A stretch of 64,000 bases of DNA from Luzula sylvatica (Eukaryota; Streptophyta; Magnoliopsida; Poales; Juncaceae), in contig OX326959.1 of NCBI GenBank assembly GCA_946800325.1, positions 48,490,784-48,554,783 of the forward strand, written 5' to 3'. The number at the start of each line of letters is the position of its first letter. Position 1 is the first letter of the stretch. Shown piece by piece: positions 44,566 through 55,939 of the stretch. The notes beneath the pieces were generated by a model, which had not been told where the DNA came from, made no database searches, and worked only from the letters and a program-made list of their open reading frames with translations. The position numbers and the translations under genes were made by a program.

Positions 44566-45263
44566 GGAGCATTTCTGCATGTAGTCCTTTTTAGAATAAA
44601 AATTCAAAAACTAACTCTCTTTTCACAAATATTCCAAAAATAACCCTCTTTTCGCAAATATTCCAAAAATAACCCCTTTCGGGTTTTTAAATCCCGCCGC
44701 TACAGGGTTGCTACAGTGTTTTTGAAAAAAAAAAAGAAGGTTTATTCTCCCTCAAAATGTACGCACGGAATTTTCCATTATTTAACTATTACATTTAATT
44801 AACGTGATAATTACAACATATCATTAAGTATTAACTAATATTTATTCCAATTTATGAATTCGAATAAATATTAATTATGTATTAAGTTAATAGCTAACAA
44901 TAAAATTAATATTTATGAATTCAAATGTACCCACTGAATTCTCTATTATTGAAATATTAATTATGCTGTTAGTTATTAACTTAATACATAATTAATATTG
45001 ATTCGAATTCATAAATTGGAATAAATTGGAATAAATATTAATTAATATTTAATGATATGTTGCAATTATCACGTTAATTAAATGTAATAGTTAAATAATA
45101 GAGAATTCGGTGGGTACATTTCGAAGGAGAATAATTTTTTTTCCAAAACACTGTAGCAGCGGGATTTAAAAACCCGAAAAAAATTATTTTTGGAATATTT
45201 GCGAAAAGAAAGTTAGTTTTTGAATTTTTATTCTAAAAAATTGCTACATGCAGAAATGCTCCC
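44566..45263. mobile_element. Foldback element, 698 bp, 8-bp TSD
   Basis: The arms are inverted over nearly the whole length: GGAGCATTTCTGCATGTAG at the left and CTACATGCAGAAATGCTCC at the right. Long matching blocks run inward (e.g. 'attaactaatatttattcc' against 'ggaataaatattaattaat') to a centre near 44930. Flanks are TTAGTCTT (44558-44565 and 45264-45271). There is no coding sequence. RNA from it would fold into a hairpin of roughly 330 bp. Confidence 0.85.
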
Positions 45264-45419
45264 TTAGTCTTTCGTCACCTTTGCTATGACATATGCATGT
45301 TTGTGAATGTTGTACTTTTGGTTAGGTAATTTTGTAATCATATCTATTTATATAGGCCTCCATTTATTAATCATATCTATTTATATATATCAAATATATA
45401 TCCAAATAAGCTTTCACCA

Positions 45420-45700
45420 TATCTGCTCCATACCTGTCAGCTCAGACTCAACTGTAGGAGAAAGAGAAGAAAATGCCAATGGAGTTAAGCTAGCGAGTAG
45501 TTATGACGGGTGGTGGCTAACCGGACACGATGATAGATCAAGTTTTGTTCGAAATCGGTTCTGTCGAATTGCTGAAATCGCCTATGTCGTCTATTCAGAA
45601 TGAAATTGCTCTCCAGTTGTCAAAATCTGACGAATTGCTTGCTCACAAATGAGAAGATCAGGCTCGCTCAATCTGTTTTATCGACGCGGTATACAGTTAA
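45420..45700 (+). other. GC-richer patch, possible decayed exon
   Basis: Unlike its surroundings this stretch is not AT-rich. The plus strand reads GEREENANGVKLASSYDGWW and, in another frame, LQLSKSDELLAHK and ARSICFIDAVYS. No family is recognised. It may be a remnant of a gene or of a captured fragment. 45700-46330 is AT-rich and empty. Confidence 0.3.
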
Positions 45701-46549
45701 GTCTTTATTAGCTTGTACAATTACGTCTTTGTTTCGTCACACACATGAACAGATACAATCAATTTGTTAGCTGCAATCAGGCCCAATGAAACCTGAATTG
45801 AATCCCAAGATTCATACAAGCAATTAAACAAGAGGCATTTTCCCCATCATTTTTGTACATTGAATCAAAGTTTTCTCTGTTTTCTTTCGAGATGATTCAA
45901 TATTTAACTATAACTTTTGTGCAATTCAATTCAATTAATTGATCCAAGAGTCAATTGGACTTTATCCGAAGAGAGAACCTTTTTTCATTTTTTTGTGATT
46001 TATGAACTCTTCAAAAAAAAAAAAAAAATCAATTGCAATCATGAATATAATTGGGCATTTAGAGATCATATGTAGTTATCAATTATGTCCGTGAATAGTT
46101 TTTTAGTGTACATAGTTTATAGTTTAGATATTGCAGCTAATGATGAACACAAATTTACTATAACAACATTGTATATCATTCATTTATATGAAGATAAACA
46201 AAAATTCAAGAAAAAATCAAATTGTTTACTCGTGAGTATTTAGTCCAAAATAATATTTTTCTGTAGGTACATAAATCTTCAAAAACCATTCACAAATTGC
46301 TGTTAATTTCTTGTATTCGCTGTGGGTTAAAAGAAGAGGTAATACCACTACAAACCAAGAAGAAACTAATACAACTCTCTCTAAATCAACTTTAAATAGA
46401 AACTAATACAATACATGGAAATCACCAGAAGGCCCAGACTTTTTATCATCGGCAAACAAATGAATAGAACACAAAAAGGAAGGAAACAAGTATCGAGTTT
46501 TATATTAAAGAAAAGATCCAATAAAAAGAAGGAAAGAAAGAGTACTAAC

Positions 46550-46723
46550 CGCGACGAAATTCATGACAACAGTGCAACCTTGCAGTAGATAGATCTCCTC
46601 CAAACGCCACAATTTCAGGACAAATCGAACAAGAAATCTCTTTTACCATCAGATCCTCCTGATCTTCCTTTTCTTCGATTATCGTCTCGATTTCTTCCCA
46701 ATTCCCTTGATTTTATCAATCAT
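46550..46723 (-). pseudogene. RFI2-like exon 1 pseudogene, copy 2
   Basis: Starts MIDKIKGIGKKS like the parent, then hits a stop (codons AGA CGA TAA) after an indel. Further on, in another frame, the RING start CSIC and a CCHEFR segment are readable. The parent's second RING histidine (H57) is arginine here. No exons 2-6 follow. Dead. Confidence 0.82.
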
Positions 46724-46782
46724 GGCGTCCCAATCAGATCTCCGATTGTACGATCGATGAATTACAGAAATAGAAGTTTAAA

Positions 46783-47084
46783 GGGGTTATATATTCAGCC
46801 TCCAAAACTCACTCCATCTTTCTTGATGAGGTGGAAAGACGGAGTTAAGTGGGATGATTAGTACTGTTAATTAAGTCAATTAACGATTTTAATTAATTAT
46901 TTAATTTAATTGACACGTCAATTAACATGTACTAATATTAACATATTATAATTATTGTGTTAATTAAACATGTTAATTAACAATTAATTATGTCAATTAA
47001 TAATACTAATCAATTTATTTTTATCTTTTTTGCCAACTCATCATTGGTGTTAGAGATGAGTTTTGGGGGCAAGTATATTTTCCC
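46783..47084. mobile_element. MULE-type MITE, 302 bp, 9-bp TSD
   Basis: Imperfect inverted ends (..CCTCCAAAACTCACTCCATC.. and ..GATGAGTTTTGGGGG..). AAGTTTAAA flanks both sides (46774-46782, 47085-47093). The sister unit has a single AAGTTTAAA at 50382-50390 with the same flanks and no insert. Confidence 0.82.
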
Positions 47085-47107
47085 AAGTTTAAATCAGCAT
47101 TGGTGAT

Positions 47108-47655
47108 CTATGTTGCACGGATACGGGTACGGGTATCGTATCCGATACGATACGGATACGGCGATACGGCAATTTTTGAAAAATCACGGATACGGATACG
47201 GCTATATAGTTATTATTTTAATATATTTATATTATATATAATAAATAAATAAATAATTAATTAAATAATATTTTTAAATTAAATATCATGACAATAAAAA
47301 AAATAAACATAACAATACAAGTATCATAAAATTATCTTAAATTATTTTAGAAGTATCCTAAAACTAATTTTAGAAGTATCCTAGAAGTATCCTAGAAGTA
47401 TCATATACAAATTATTTAAAAATATTATGGGCCAAAACATATATTGGGCCGAAGTATCATAAATGGAGTATCCCAGCCGTATCCTGCCGTATCCTGCAGT
47501 ATCCCCGCCGTATCCGAAAAAAATAAATATTAAAATAATCGGATACGCCACGTGGCATATCCGATACGTATCGCAGCCGTATCGCACCCGTATCCGTATC
47601 GGATACCCGTATCCTCAGGATACTTCTGCATTTTTGGAGTATCCGCGTAACATAG
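47108..47655. mobile_element. hAT-type MITE, 548 bp, 8-bp TSD
   Basis: Ends CTATGTTGCACGGATAC and GTATCCGCGTAACATAG are inverted repeats. TTGGTGAT flanks exactly (47100-47107, 47656-47663). Subterminal regions consist of many GGATACGG/CCGTATCC repeats on both strands. The sister unit at about 50391-50405 lacks it. Confidence 0.88.
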
Positions 47656-48485
47656 TTGGTGATTAAATCGGTGTATACTATGGAATATGCTTCGTAGACA
47701 TAGTGTATAGTATTGAATGTAGACTGTTGATTTACTACTAACAATAGAATGAAGAGCAAATAATAAAAAATGAATTATTTAAGAATAAATAACAACTAAA
47801 TCATTAAATACTAGTTAAGAAATTACGAAATACAGTCCATGATTACAAAATGACTGATCTTAATTAATAGATCTAGAGATGTCGTTCTTCATAGATTTTG
47901 GAAATTAGTAAATATATTGTGTTTTGTTAATGTAATTTTTCGACCGAAATTAAAATTTATATAAAATGAATATGTTCTTTGTTTATTAATCTTTCAAAGA
48001 AATAAGAAATGTGCATTGCATTGTAGTAAACAATGAAATAAACACCAAATTTTGGGAAAAATATATTGTGTTTTAATTACATAAAATACATACAATTCAG
48101 ATATTCCAGTGATGTATTTATTTAGTACACACTCGTATTGATCAGAGAAATATGCATAAATTCAAAAAAGAAAGTATAATTCGAGCTTTAACTTCTTTTT
48201 AAATAATTTGGGTGTTTAAGAGAGATTGTCCATAAAAGATCCACATCTTAAAGTATCGTTACTTTCTCTTCGCGCACTATATTCGACGTGCTCATCATTC
48301 CTCCAAATCTCATCTCTGATACCCCTACAAAACATAATCATATCATGCTTACTTGCAATTCTATATTTTTTAGAAATATTGAAGACATTTCTTATTATTC
48401 GTAGGGGTATTTCTGATATTTCACATTTTGGAGGGATATACATGATGATATTTACAAGTTTTGCAGGGGTACAGAAGAAATCCTA

Positions 48486-51370
48486 CAATAAAAAAAATAG
48501 ACGAGAATTACACTCATTATTATACATTTTTAGGTTGCTAGAGAATATCTCATTATTTTTACTTCATTAGGATGGAAATGTTTCATATGTAATCCTAAAG
48601 AAATCCTACAATAAAAAACACGAAAAGGAGTATTACTAATACATGTTTCGTTTACCACATACCATCAAAAAAAAAAATCATGCATTTTCCATTTGCATAA
48701 AAAATTGCATGATCTAACACTAATTTCGAGCTAAGCATGCGTTTTTCACCATTTCTTGGTAGTAAAATAACAATCAGCTCTATTTATATCAAACCTTCAT
48801 CATTATATTCAAGTGGTTAGGACAAAATCAAATGATCTTGTTGAAGTTTAAGTTAATCGAAAATTTAAGTAAGATAATGGAGAAAACTGAGAGAAAAATG
48901 AGTTCAATTTCTTGTGAGTCGTCATTGTGCTGCATTCACTTGAACATTCACTACAATGCGCACATATTCTTCTGCGAATGGCAATAAAAACTTTGGGGTA
49001 TTCGAACCCCCCTAAAGACAAAAGTTTTCACATGGCGGGGAGATGTACTCGCAAAAAAAGATGGCCGCATAATCCAACGGGTGTCCTTCCGATAAGTTGA
49101 ACCCTCACCACTTAAGTCGACAACCAAAGCGATAGGTGAATTTGTTAGTCTGAAAAGGCTTATTATTTAAAATTAGATCACCTTCTTGTATTTACTTTTC
49201 TGATTAATCTTTCTTATATTAATTAATATATAAAAAACAAAAAATTAGGCACCGGCCTAATTTGAAAAAATACAGAAGCTCGCATCCTATGTAATCAGAA
49301 CATTAAATGTTTCGTCAATTTTATTCCATATAACCATTTTATTCTGATGCCATCGTACTTTTAAAAACTACCTGATAACCTTTTTTGTGATAACATTATT
49401 GAAATCTTGTTTTTCTAAGAAACAAATCAAACAATAAATATATTATTTTATTTATTTTATTTTAAATAAATAAAAAGAAAAAGAGCGGTACCATCTCGAA
49501 ATAGGTAACATCATCAGATAGCGATCTTCGTCAGAATCCATTCGCCATCACATTGAGGTGTGGTATTGGGCTTCTAAGGTTCATCACATGTAGTCGATTT
49601 CATTTCTCAATTTTTTTAACAATTAGGACATTGCATTGATCCTTCCGCGTTAAATGTTCGACCCGACGCAATCTGCAAAAATTAAAAAGAGATATCTTTT
49701 AGGTAATAGTGTATCGAGGAAAATTAGCCCAAAATATACTTCCAATCAATTTCGTGAAAATAACAAATGACAAACGTTGATTATAATTTAAAGAACATCT
49801 CGAATGGAATTCCAAGAAAACACTCGAATGTTTTAAAAAAAATCCAATGAGTTCTCCAACAAAATTGTCATAACTTACTTGCTCTGGGCCTACTGGTCTA
49901 AAAAATATATATTTCAATAAAAATCAATTAAATTTCACTAATCGGAAATAAATTAAGAAAAGTTGTAAGGAAATCTTAAGACCATCAAATATATTACATG
50001 TATTATTAAAACTTTATCAGTAAACAAATTAAATGTCCCTAAAGTTTTCATGAAAACATATTTCTAATAGAAGAATAGACAAAAAAAATAAACAAATATA
50101 AAGTCCAATAAAAAGGAAGGAAAGAAATAATAATAACCGAGACGAAATTCATGGCAACATTGCAGCTTAACAATAGATACATCTCCTCGAAACGTCACAA
50201 TTTCAAGACAAATCAAACAAGAAGCCTCTTTTACCATCAGATCCTCCTGATTTTTCTTTTCTTGGGTTATCATCTCCGATTCCTTCCCAATTCCCGTGAT
50301 TTTATCAATCATGGCGATGACGTCCCAATCAGATCTCAGATTGCACAATCGATGAAAAATTTAGACGAATTATAGAAATACAAGTTTAAATCAGCATTCG
50401 TGGTTAAATCGGTGTATACTATCACTATGGAATATGTTTCGTAGACAACGGTGTATTGTATTGTATTGAATGTAGACTGTTGTACTACATACAATAGAAT
50501 AAAGAGCAAATAATAAAAAATGAATTATTTAAGAATAACGTTCTACTATATCATTAAATATTAATAAGAAATTACGAAATATAGTCCATGATTACAAAAT
50601 GACTGATTTGAATAGAATCTAGAGATGTTGTTCTTTATAGATTTTGGAAATTAGTAAATATATTGTGTTTTGTTAATGTAATTTTTCCACCGAAATTAAA
50701 ATTTATATAAAATGAATCTGTTCTTTGTTTATTAATATTAATCTTGCAAAGAAATAAGAAATGTAGATGGCACTGTAGTAAACAATGAAATAAACACCAA
50801 ATTTTGGGAAAATGAAAATATATTGGGTTTTAATTCATAATATTTACTTTTATTTACACCGTGCTCGAAAGCAAAGAAATTAGATAACTTAATTACATAA
50901 AATACATACAATTCAGATATTCCAGTGATGTATTTATTTAGTACACACTTGTATTGATCAGAGAAATATATATGCATAAATTCAAAAAAAGAAAGTACAA
51001 TTCAAGTTTTAATTTTTTTCAATTTGGGTGTTTAAGAGAGATTGTCCCTCAAAGATCCACATCTGAAAGTACCGTTACTTTCTCTTCACGCACTATATTC
51101 GACGTGCTTATCATTCCTCGAAATATCATCTCCGAATCGTCTGTTCAATTTTTACAAATCAAGTTATGATAAAATGAGGAATATCATGGTATGCCCCTAC
51201 AAACGCATAGAAAATATCAACCATACTCCTACAAAACATAATCATATCATGCTTACCTGCAATTCTATAATTTTTAAAGATATTAATGACATTTCTTATT
51301 ATTCGTAAGGGTATTCATGATATTTCACATTTTGGAGGGATATACATGATGATATTTACAAGTTTTGCAG
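48486..51370 (-). repeat. Duplicated RFI2-like segment, unit 3 (most complete)
   Basis: Runs parallel to 39010-40860 (48500-49000, 49490-49680, 50030-50350) and then to the flank of unit 2 (50395-51370 against 47665-48480). Carries exon 1 and exon 2 copies but nothing corresponding to exons 3-6. Confidence 0.78.
49493..50312 (-). pseudogene. RFI2-like pseudogene, copy 3 (exons 1 and 2)
   Basis: The exon 1 copy (50312-50138) is open: MIDKITGIGKESEM, RING start CLICLEIV, CCHEFRLG, with Arg in place of the second RING His. The exon 2 copy (from 49672) begins DC(V) as in the parent but has a stop directly after CPNC, where the parent continues RKIEKG, plus indels. No exons 3-6 follow. Dead as a ligase. 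Confidence 0.85.
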
Positions 51371-51960
51371 GGTACAGAAGAAATCCTACAATAAAAAAAT
51401 AGACGAGAATTACACTCATTATTATACATTTTTAGGTTGCTAGAGAATATCTCATTATTTTTATTTCATTAGGATGGAAATGTTTCATATGCAATCCTAA
51501 AGAAATCCTACAATAAAAAAACTCAAAAAAGGAGTATTACTAATACATGTTTCGTTTACCACATACCATCAAACAAAAAAATAATCATGCATTTTCCATT
51601 TGCATCAAAAATTGCATGATCTAACAATAATTTTGAGCTAAGCATGCATTTTTCACCATTTCTTGGTAATAAAATAACAATCAGCTCTATTTATATCAAA
51701 CCTTGATCATTATATTCAAGTGGTAAGGACAAAAACAAATGATCTTGTTGAAGTTTAAGTTAATCGAAAATTTAAGTAAGAGAATGGAGAAAACTGAGAG
51801 AAATGAGTTCGATTTCTTACGAGTCATGATTGTGCTGCATTCACTTGAACATTCACTACATCAGAATAAAAACTTTGGGGTATTCGAAACCCCCTAAAAA
51901 AAATTCACGCCGGAAATAAAGTCTAATAAAAAATTAAACAAATATCGAGTTTTATATTGA
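51371..51960 (-). repeat. Duplicated RFI2-like segment, unit 4 (truncated)
   Basis: Matches 48486-49000 almost base for base, including 'gagctaagcatgc', 'tcttgttgaagtttaagttaa' and 'ctttggggtattcgaa', then diverges near 51900. No exon is included. 51960-52120 before the LINE tail is unremarkable. Confidence 0.75.
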
Positions 51961-52760
51961 TAATATACATACAAAAATTAAAGTGCAAAACACTGCAATT
52001 TAGCTGACATGATCCGATCGTATACGAGTTATTAGAAGTAATAAAGGGATTTATTGGCAAACTAACACTCGGTTGACAACTTCCACGGTGCATCACGTTT
52101 AGTTGTTATTTTCTTTTCTTAATTTTTTTTTTTTTTTTTTTGAAAATGAAGAAGCGGAGCTTCTTTTTGATATATTAATGCAAGTTTAATACATCGTTTT
52201 AATTTTACATAATCATGTAAAAAGAAACCTAGTCTAGCGACCAAAAAATAAATAAAAGACATTTCCTAGGTAATAAACGTTATTACCAAAAGCTAAAAGA
52301 TTAAGGAGATTGAGAAGCCTTGAGGTAGAGATATGTTTCACGGCTAGAAGAGGAGTTTCCATTCCTTTGCTTCGTGGTTGATCCTTGCTATTGTCGATGC
52401 CGGTGGTGTCCTTTGTTGGTTGAAAATCCGGTTGTTTCGCTCTTTCCAAATACCCCAAATAGTGGTTACAAAATATGTGTCGAGGATTTCCTTTTCTTCT
52501 TTGGACTTCTTAGCTCGGGCGTCAAGCCAAAAATTCGGTATTGTATCTCGGGTCACGAACGGGAACCCGATGATGGTCTTAACCCCTTGCCAAACCCTTC
52601 TTGCGTAAGGACAATTTACAAGTAGGTGGATTGCCGATTCTTCGATGTTGTTGCAATTTTTGCAAGTCGTCTCGTGTGGCCAATTTCTTTTCCTTAAGAC
52701 GTCTCCCGTTAGAATCCTCTCGTTTAGAGCTAACCACGCGAAGAATCTAGTCTTTATTGG

Positions 52761-53736
52761 TGAAGGAAATACAGTTTCAGGATCAACCGTAAAAGTGTAC
52801 ACAAGGATAAACGAATGTAGTCGTACATTCGTAGCCATATCTTTCAGTAGGAAAATCCAATTAGAATGGTTCAAATTGGGTTAGATAGATAATGAGATTA
52901 TCTACAACCTTCATATAGAAATATATTTCATATGAACGAAGTATAAGTGTCGTTTCTGTGAAATACCGAAAGGGTGCAACAGTATGACATACAGTTAGTA
53001 AAACAGTCATAACTTTTGCATACGAACTCCAATTGGGCTGGGCCAAATTGGGTTGAGTAGATAATAAGATTATCTACAAGTTTCGTATTGGTTGATTTTC
53101 TTTCAGAGAAATTTATCAATTTCGTCTGGACAGAATACTGAACAGGTTCATACAGTTTTCTGTGTGAAAGGGTGTATATTGGATATACATGCCTTTTGGC
53201 TAATCCTTATCCTATTAGGTATAAATAGGATTTTCTCTCTCATCTTCACTAAGGAATTCAGAAGTAATTCAAAGCAATATTCTGCCCAAGACACAAGAAA
53301 AGAGCAAATTCAGATTTGATCTTTTGTGAGTGAAAAGGCACAAAGAGAGATTAATAGAGAATCGATCGAGATCAAGCAAGTGCATCGATACATCGTCTAG
53401 GCAGGTGTATCCGTGTCCGGCGTCTTCCGACTCAAGGTGGATACGTGTGGAGGAGCAACACTTGGGGCTCTCCGTTGTGATCGAACCGAAGGATCGAAGA
53501 ACGGGAACGAACGGTGAAGGACGCACGGTATGGGACGCGCGTAAAGTCACCAACGTGACCGAAGGAATAGGAGGCAGCGATCAACCCTTCGTGTTCCATC
53601 AATTTGGAACTGGTATGGATCTAACCTTCTATTTGCATCGTACCCTCGAAGTCGTGGCGTGATCTCGGGAATCGGGGAATCGGACCGGGCCTACATATCC
53701 GCTGCGCGGGCCCGGGGCCGGGGATATTACCCTACA
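52761..53736 (+). repeat. 5' LTR of the copia element, 976 bp
   Basis: Begins TGAAGG and ends CCTACA (TG..CA). Contains a TATA box TATAAATA at 53220-53227, so transcription likely starts around 53250. Differs from the 3' LTR at a single position seen (A at 53342 versus G at 60479). Preceded by the TSD ATTGG (52756-52760). Confidence 0.95.
53220..53227 (+). promoter_or_regulatory. LTR TATA box
   Basis: TATAAATA inside the 5' LTR, followed at suitable distance by a CT-rich start region. The same lies at 60357-60364 in the 3' LTR. Confidence 0.6.
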
Positions 53737-53737
53737 G

Positions 53738-53749
53738 TGGTATCAGAGC
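53738..53749 (+). other. Primer-binding site, initiator tRNA-Met
   Basis: TGGTATCAGAGC, one base after the 5' LTR, is complementary to the 3' end of plant initiator methionine tRNA, the usual primer of Ty1/copia reverse transcription. Confidence 0.92.
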
Positions 53750-53989
53750 GATCGCCATCGATTCGAGGGTCGAATCATAGTCGTATATTAGATATACGCA
53801 CGGGTTATCAAAGTTCGTACCCGTTTGCATGATGTTACATATTAAGAATGTCAAATTCCATTAAAATCACAAGTGAAATTCGCTAGAGATCGATCAATAG
53901 TTGATTGAGAGTATCTAGGAATAATCGTGAAAAGGTTTCATGATTGATCGTTTTGGAAACGAGCGAAAACAGCAGTTCAAAAATCGCAT

Positions 53990-54444
53990 AGTCCGTTATA
54001 ACGGACTTGGTGTCCGTTGTAACGGACCCTGTATAGGATGCGGGGGTGTGAGGAGGACCGTGAAAACTGCATATTCCGTTGTAACGGACTTGGAGTCCGT
54101 TGTAACGGACCTTGTATCTGATACGAGGTTGCGGGGATGCCTAGGGTGTCTATTGGAGTCCGTTGTAACGGACTGGGTCCGTTGTAACGGAGCTCTACAC
54201 AGTTTGTCCGTTGTAACGGACTGTATGTTGCGTTGTAACGGACTGGTCTCTGGAAATTTGGACGAAAGTTTGCAGAAAATAGCGTTGTAACGGACCTAGG
54301 TTGCGTTGTAACGGACATGTTTCTGGCAAAATTTGGCCAAACTCCGAAATAAATAGCGTTGTAACGGACTGGACTTCCGTTGTAACGGAATGCCAAGAAT
54401 ACTGGAGGTCCGTTGTAACGGACTATGTTGCGTTACAACGGACT
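53990..54444 (+). repeat. Cluster of 14 near-palindromes (GTCCGTTGTAACGGAC type) in the copia leader
   Basis: I count 14 copies of a GTTGTAACGG core, starting near 53991, 54012, 54075, 54094, 54158, 54177, 54206, 54228, 54281, 54302, 54354, 54375, 54408 and 54428. The first (GTTATAACGG) makes a perfect 16-bp palindrome; the last has GTTACAACGG. Spacing is irregular and the spacers are unrelated, so it is not a simple tandem repeat. Each copy offers AACGG on both strands, the core of plant Myb/MSA-type sites. Open frames through it on both strands follow from the repeat. Confidence 0.92.
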
Positions 54445-54739
54445 GGTTTCTGGTTGCTGATTTTGTTTTCGTGATAACTTTGGCTACACAACTTGGAATA
54501 TTGAGTTCTTTATATCGATTTGATCGGCATCAATCATACTAGCATATAATTAGATAATTATTTAGAATAATTAGACTCCCAAATAAATACATATGCATTT
54601 ATGAAAATCTTGTGATAGTGATATAATTGGATTATGTCACGGATTTAGAAAGGTGCAATGGCATGATCCCTCATAATATTTAAGTCATGGAAATGCCTTC
54701 CATATTCACAACCACTATGATCGGTACTACGTCTCACAT

Positions 54740-54916
54740 GGGTTAAGGCCAAAGTCGACATGGGTTATTGTAGTCATCGACGGGGTGGCAAGCGTTAAAT
54801 AGGGACTGATAAGGGTTAAGGCCAAAGCCGACTTATTAGTAGTTTATTTGAACGATACGATGAGTATGGTTGTGACTTAACCGTTCTAGCCAGTAAGGGT
54901 TGAGGCCAAAGCCGAC
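54740..54916 (+). repeat. Three spaced copies of GGGTTAAGGCCAAAGCCGAC in the leader
   Basis: Copies at 54740-54759, 54813-54832 and 54897-54916 (73 and 84 bp apart), each with one or two changes and each followed by an A/T-rich spacer. Function unknown. Confidence 0.85.
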
Positions 54917-55939
54917 TTGATTGGAAGTTCGGGGCATAGATAGGATGCACACACGGAACTGGGATTGTATTGGATACGATTCATCACCGAAATCCTATAA
55001 AGGTTCAAGAGTCGCATTGGATGCGATTGGATATAATCCTACCTAAATAGCGAGATCCCATTCGTCTGCCAAAGCAACTTATGGGAGGATCGTGATATAT
55101 GGATCTTGAGTGTTATGGACTTGGAGTCCCGTATCGGTATGAGGGTTATCGATTCGATAAAATAACACTATCATATAATTATCATATAAGCATATAGATT
55201 AAGTACGCACGGTTAGGAATTAATCTTCATCATCCGTTTAGAATTATGTTTTCAAGCAACACCAAATATATCGATTAGATCGATATGATAGATGGCTTTT
55301 GGGTCGGAATTACCGTTATTAACCTTGATAGTCAAAGAATAGTTCTTAGACTTAAAGGAACGTGTTGGACACGGAAATGGTAGATTCGGGGCTCGAGGCT
55401 TTGGCTTTAGAGAAAGCCGGGTTCGATAAACTTAAGAAGGAATCGAACAATATTACGTGCCTTGTGGTGGCATGTATAGACGCAAATTTCTCAAAATTGT
55501 TTTGAGAATTCGGGTGTATATGAAAGTAAAACACAACGCTCATGAAATAGTTTCAAGAGCTAGAGCGCGTTGAATGACTCAATGCGGATCAAAGAGTAGG
55601 TTAATTTTGAGACGCCTTATGGGTCTTTGATTAACACTCGTGTGTTGATGGTACGAGATTTGATGTTCGTGACCGAATATCATATGCATTCGATAGATAA
55701 GTCGATCCCGAAATTGCATATGATGCGATTTAAATTTGAATTGGAGATGCTCAGAGTTTCCGAGGAATCCAATGCATATAGATGCGTGGATGTCCTTGTA
55801 ATTCAAAAGCGGGATCGAAAGAAATGTATGTCTAAGGGTATTTTGGGAAAATGTTTTCCAAAATGGAAAGTTCGGACAAGGAGTTGTCCAAACTAGTGAC
55901 TCAAAGAATGGTGAAATCCGAGGAGGATTAAACCTAGAA

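Larger units (their letters stand above)
46330..48485 (-). repeat. Duplicated RFI2-like segment, unit 2
   Basis: 46380-46750 matches 40500-40860 (exon 1, start of intron 1, upstream edge). 47665-48480 matches 50395-51370. The part equivalent to 39010-40490 is missing. Two MITEs were inserted after duplication (46783-47084 and 47108-47655). Confidence 0.75.

Noticed and set aside
53330..53662. 110-codon frame present in both LTRs
   Set aside because: It is in the LTR R/U5 region, duplicated simply because the LTRs are; no known copia protein is encoded there.
53940..54396. Overlapping open frames on both strands in the copia leader
   Set aside because: They exist because the near-palindromic motif lacks stops in these frames; no domain or start context.
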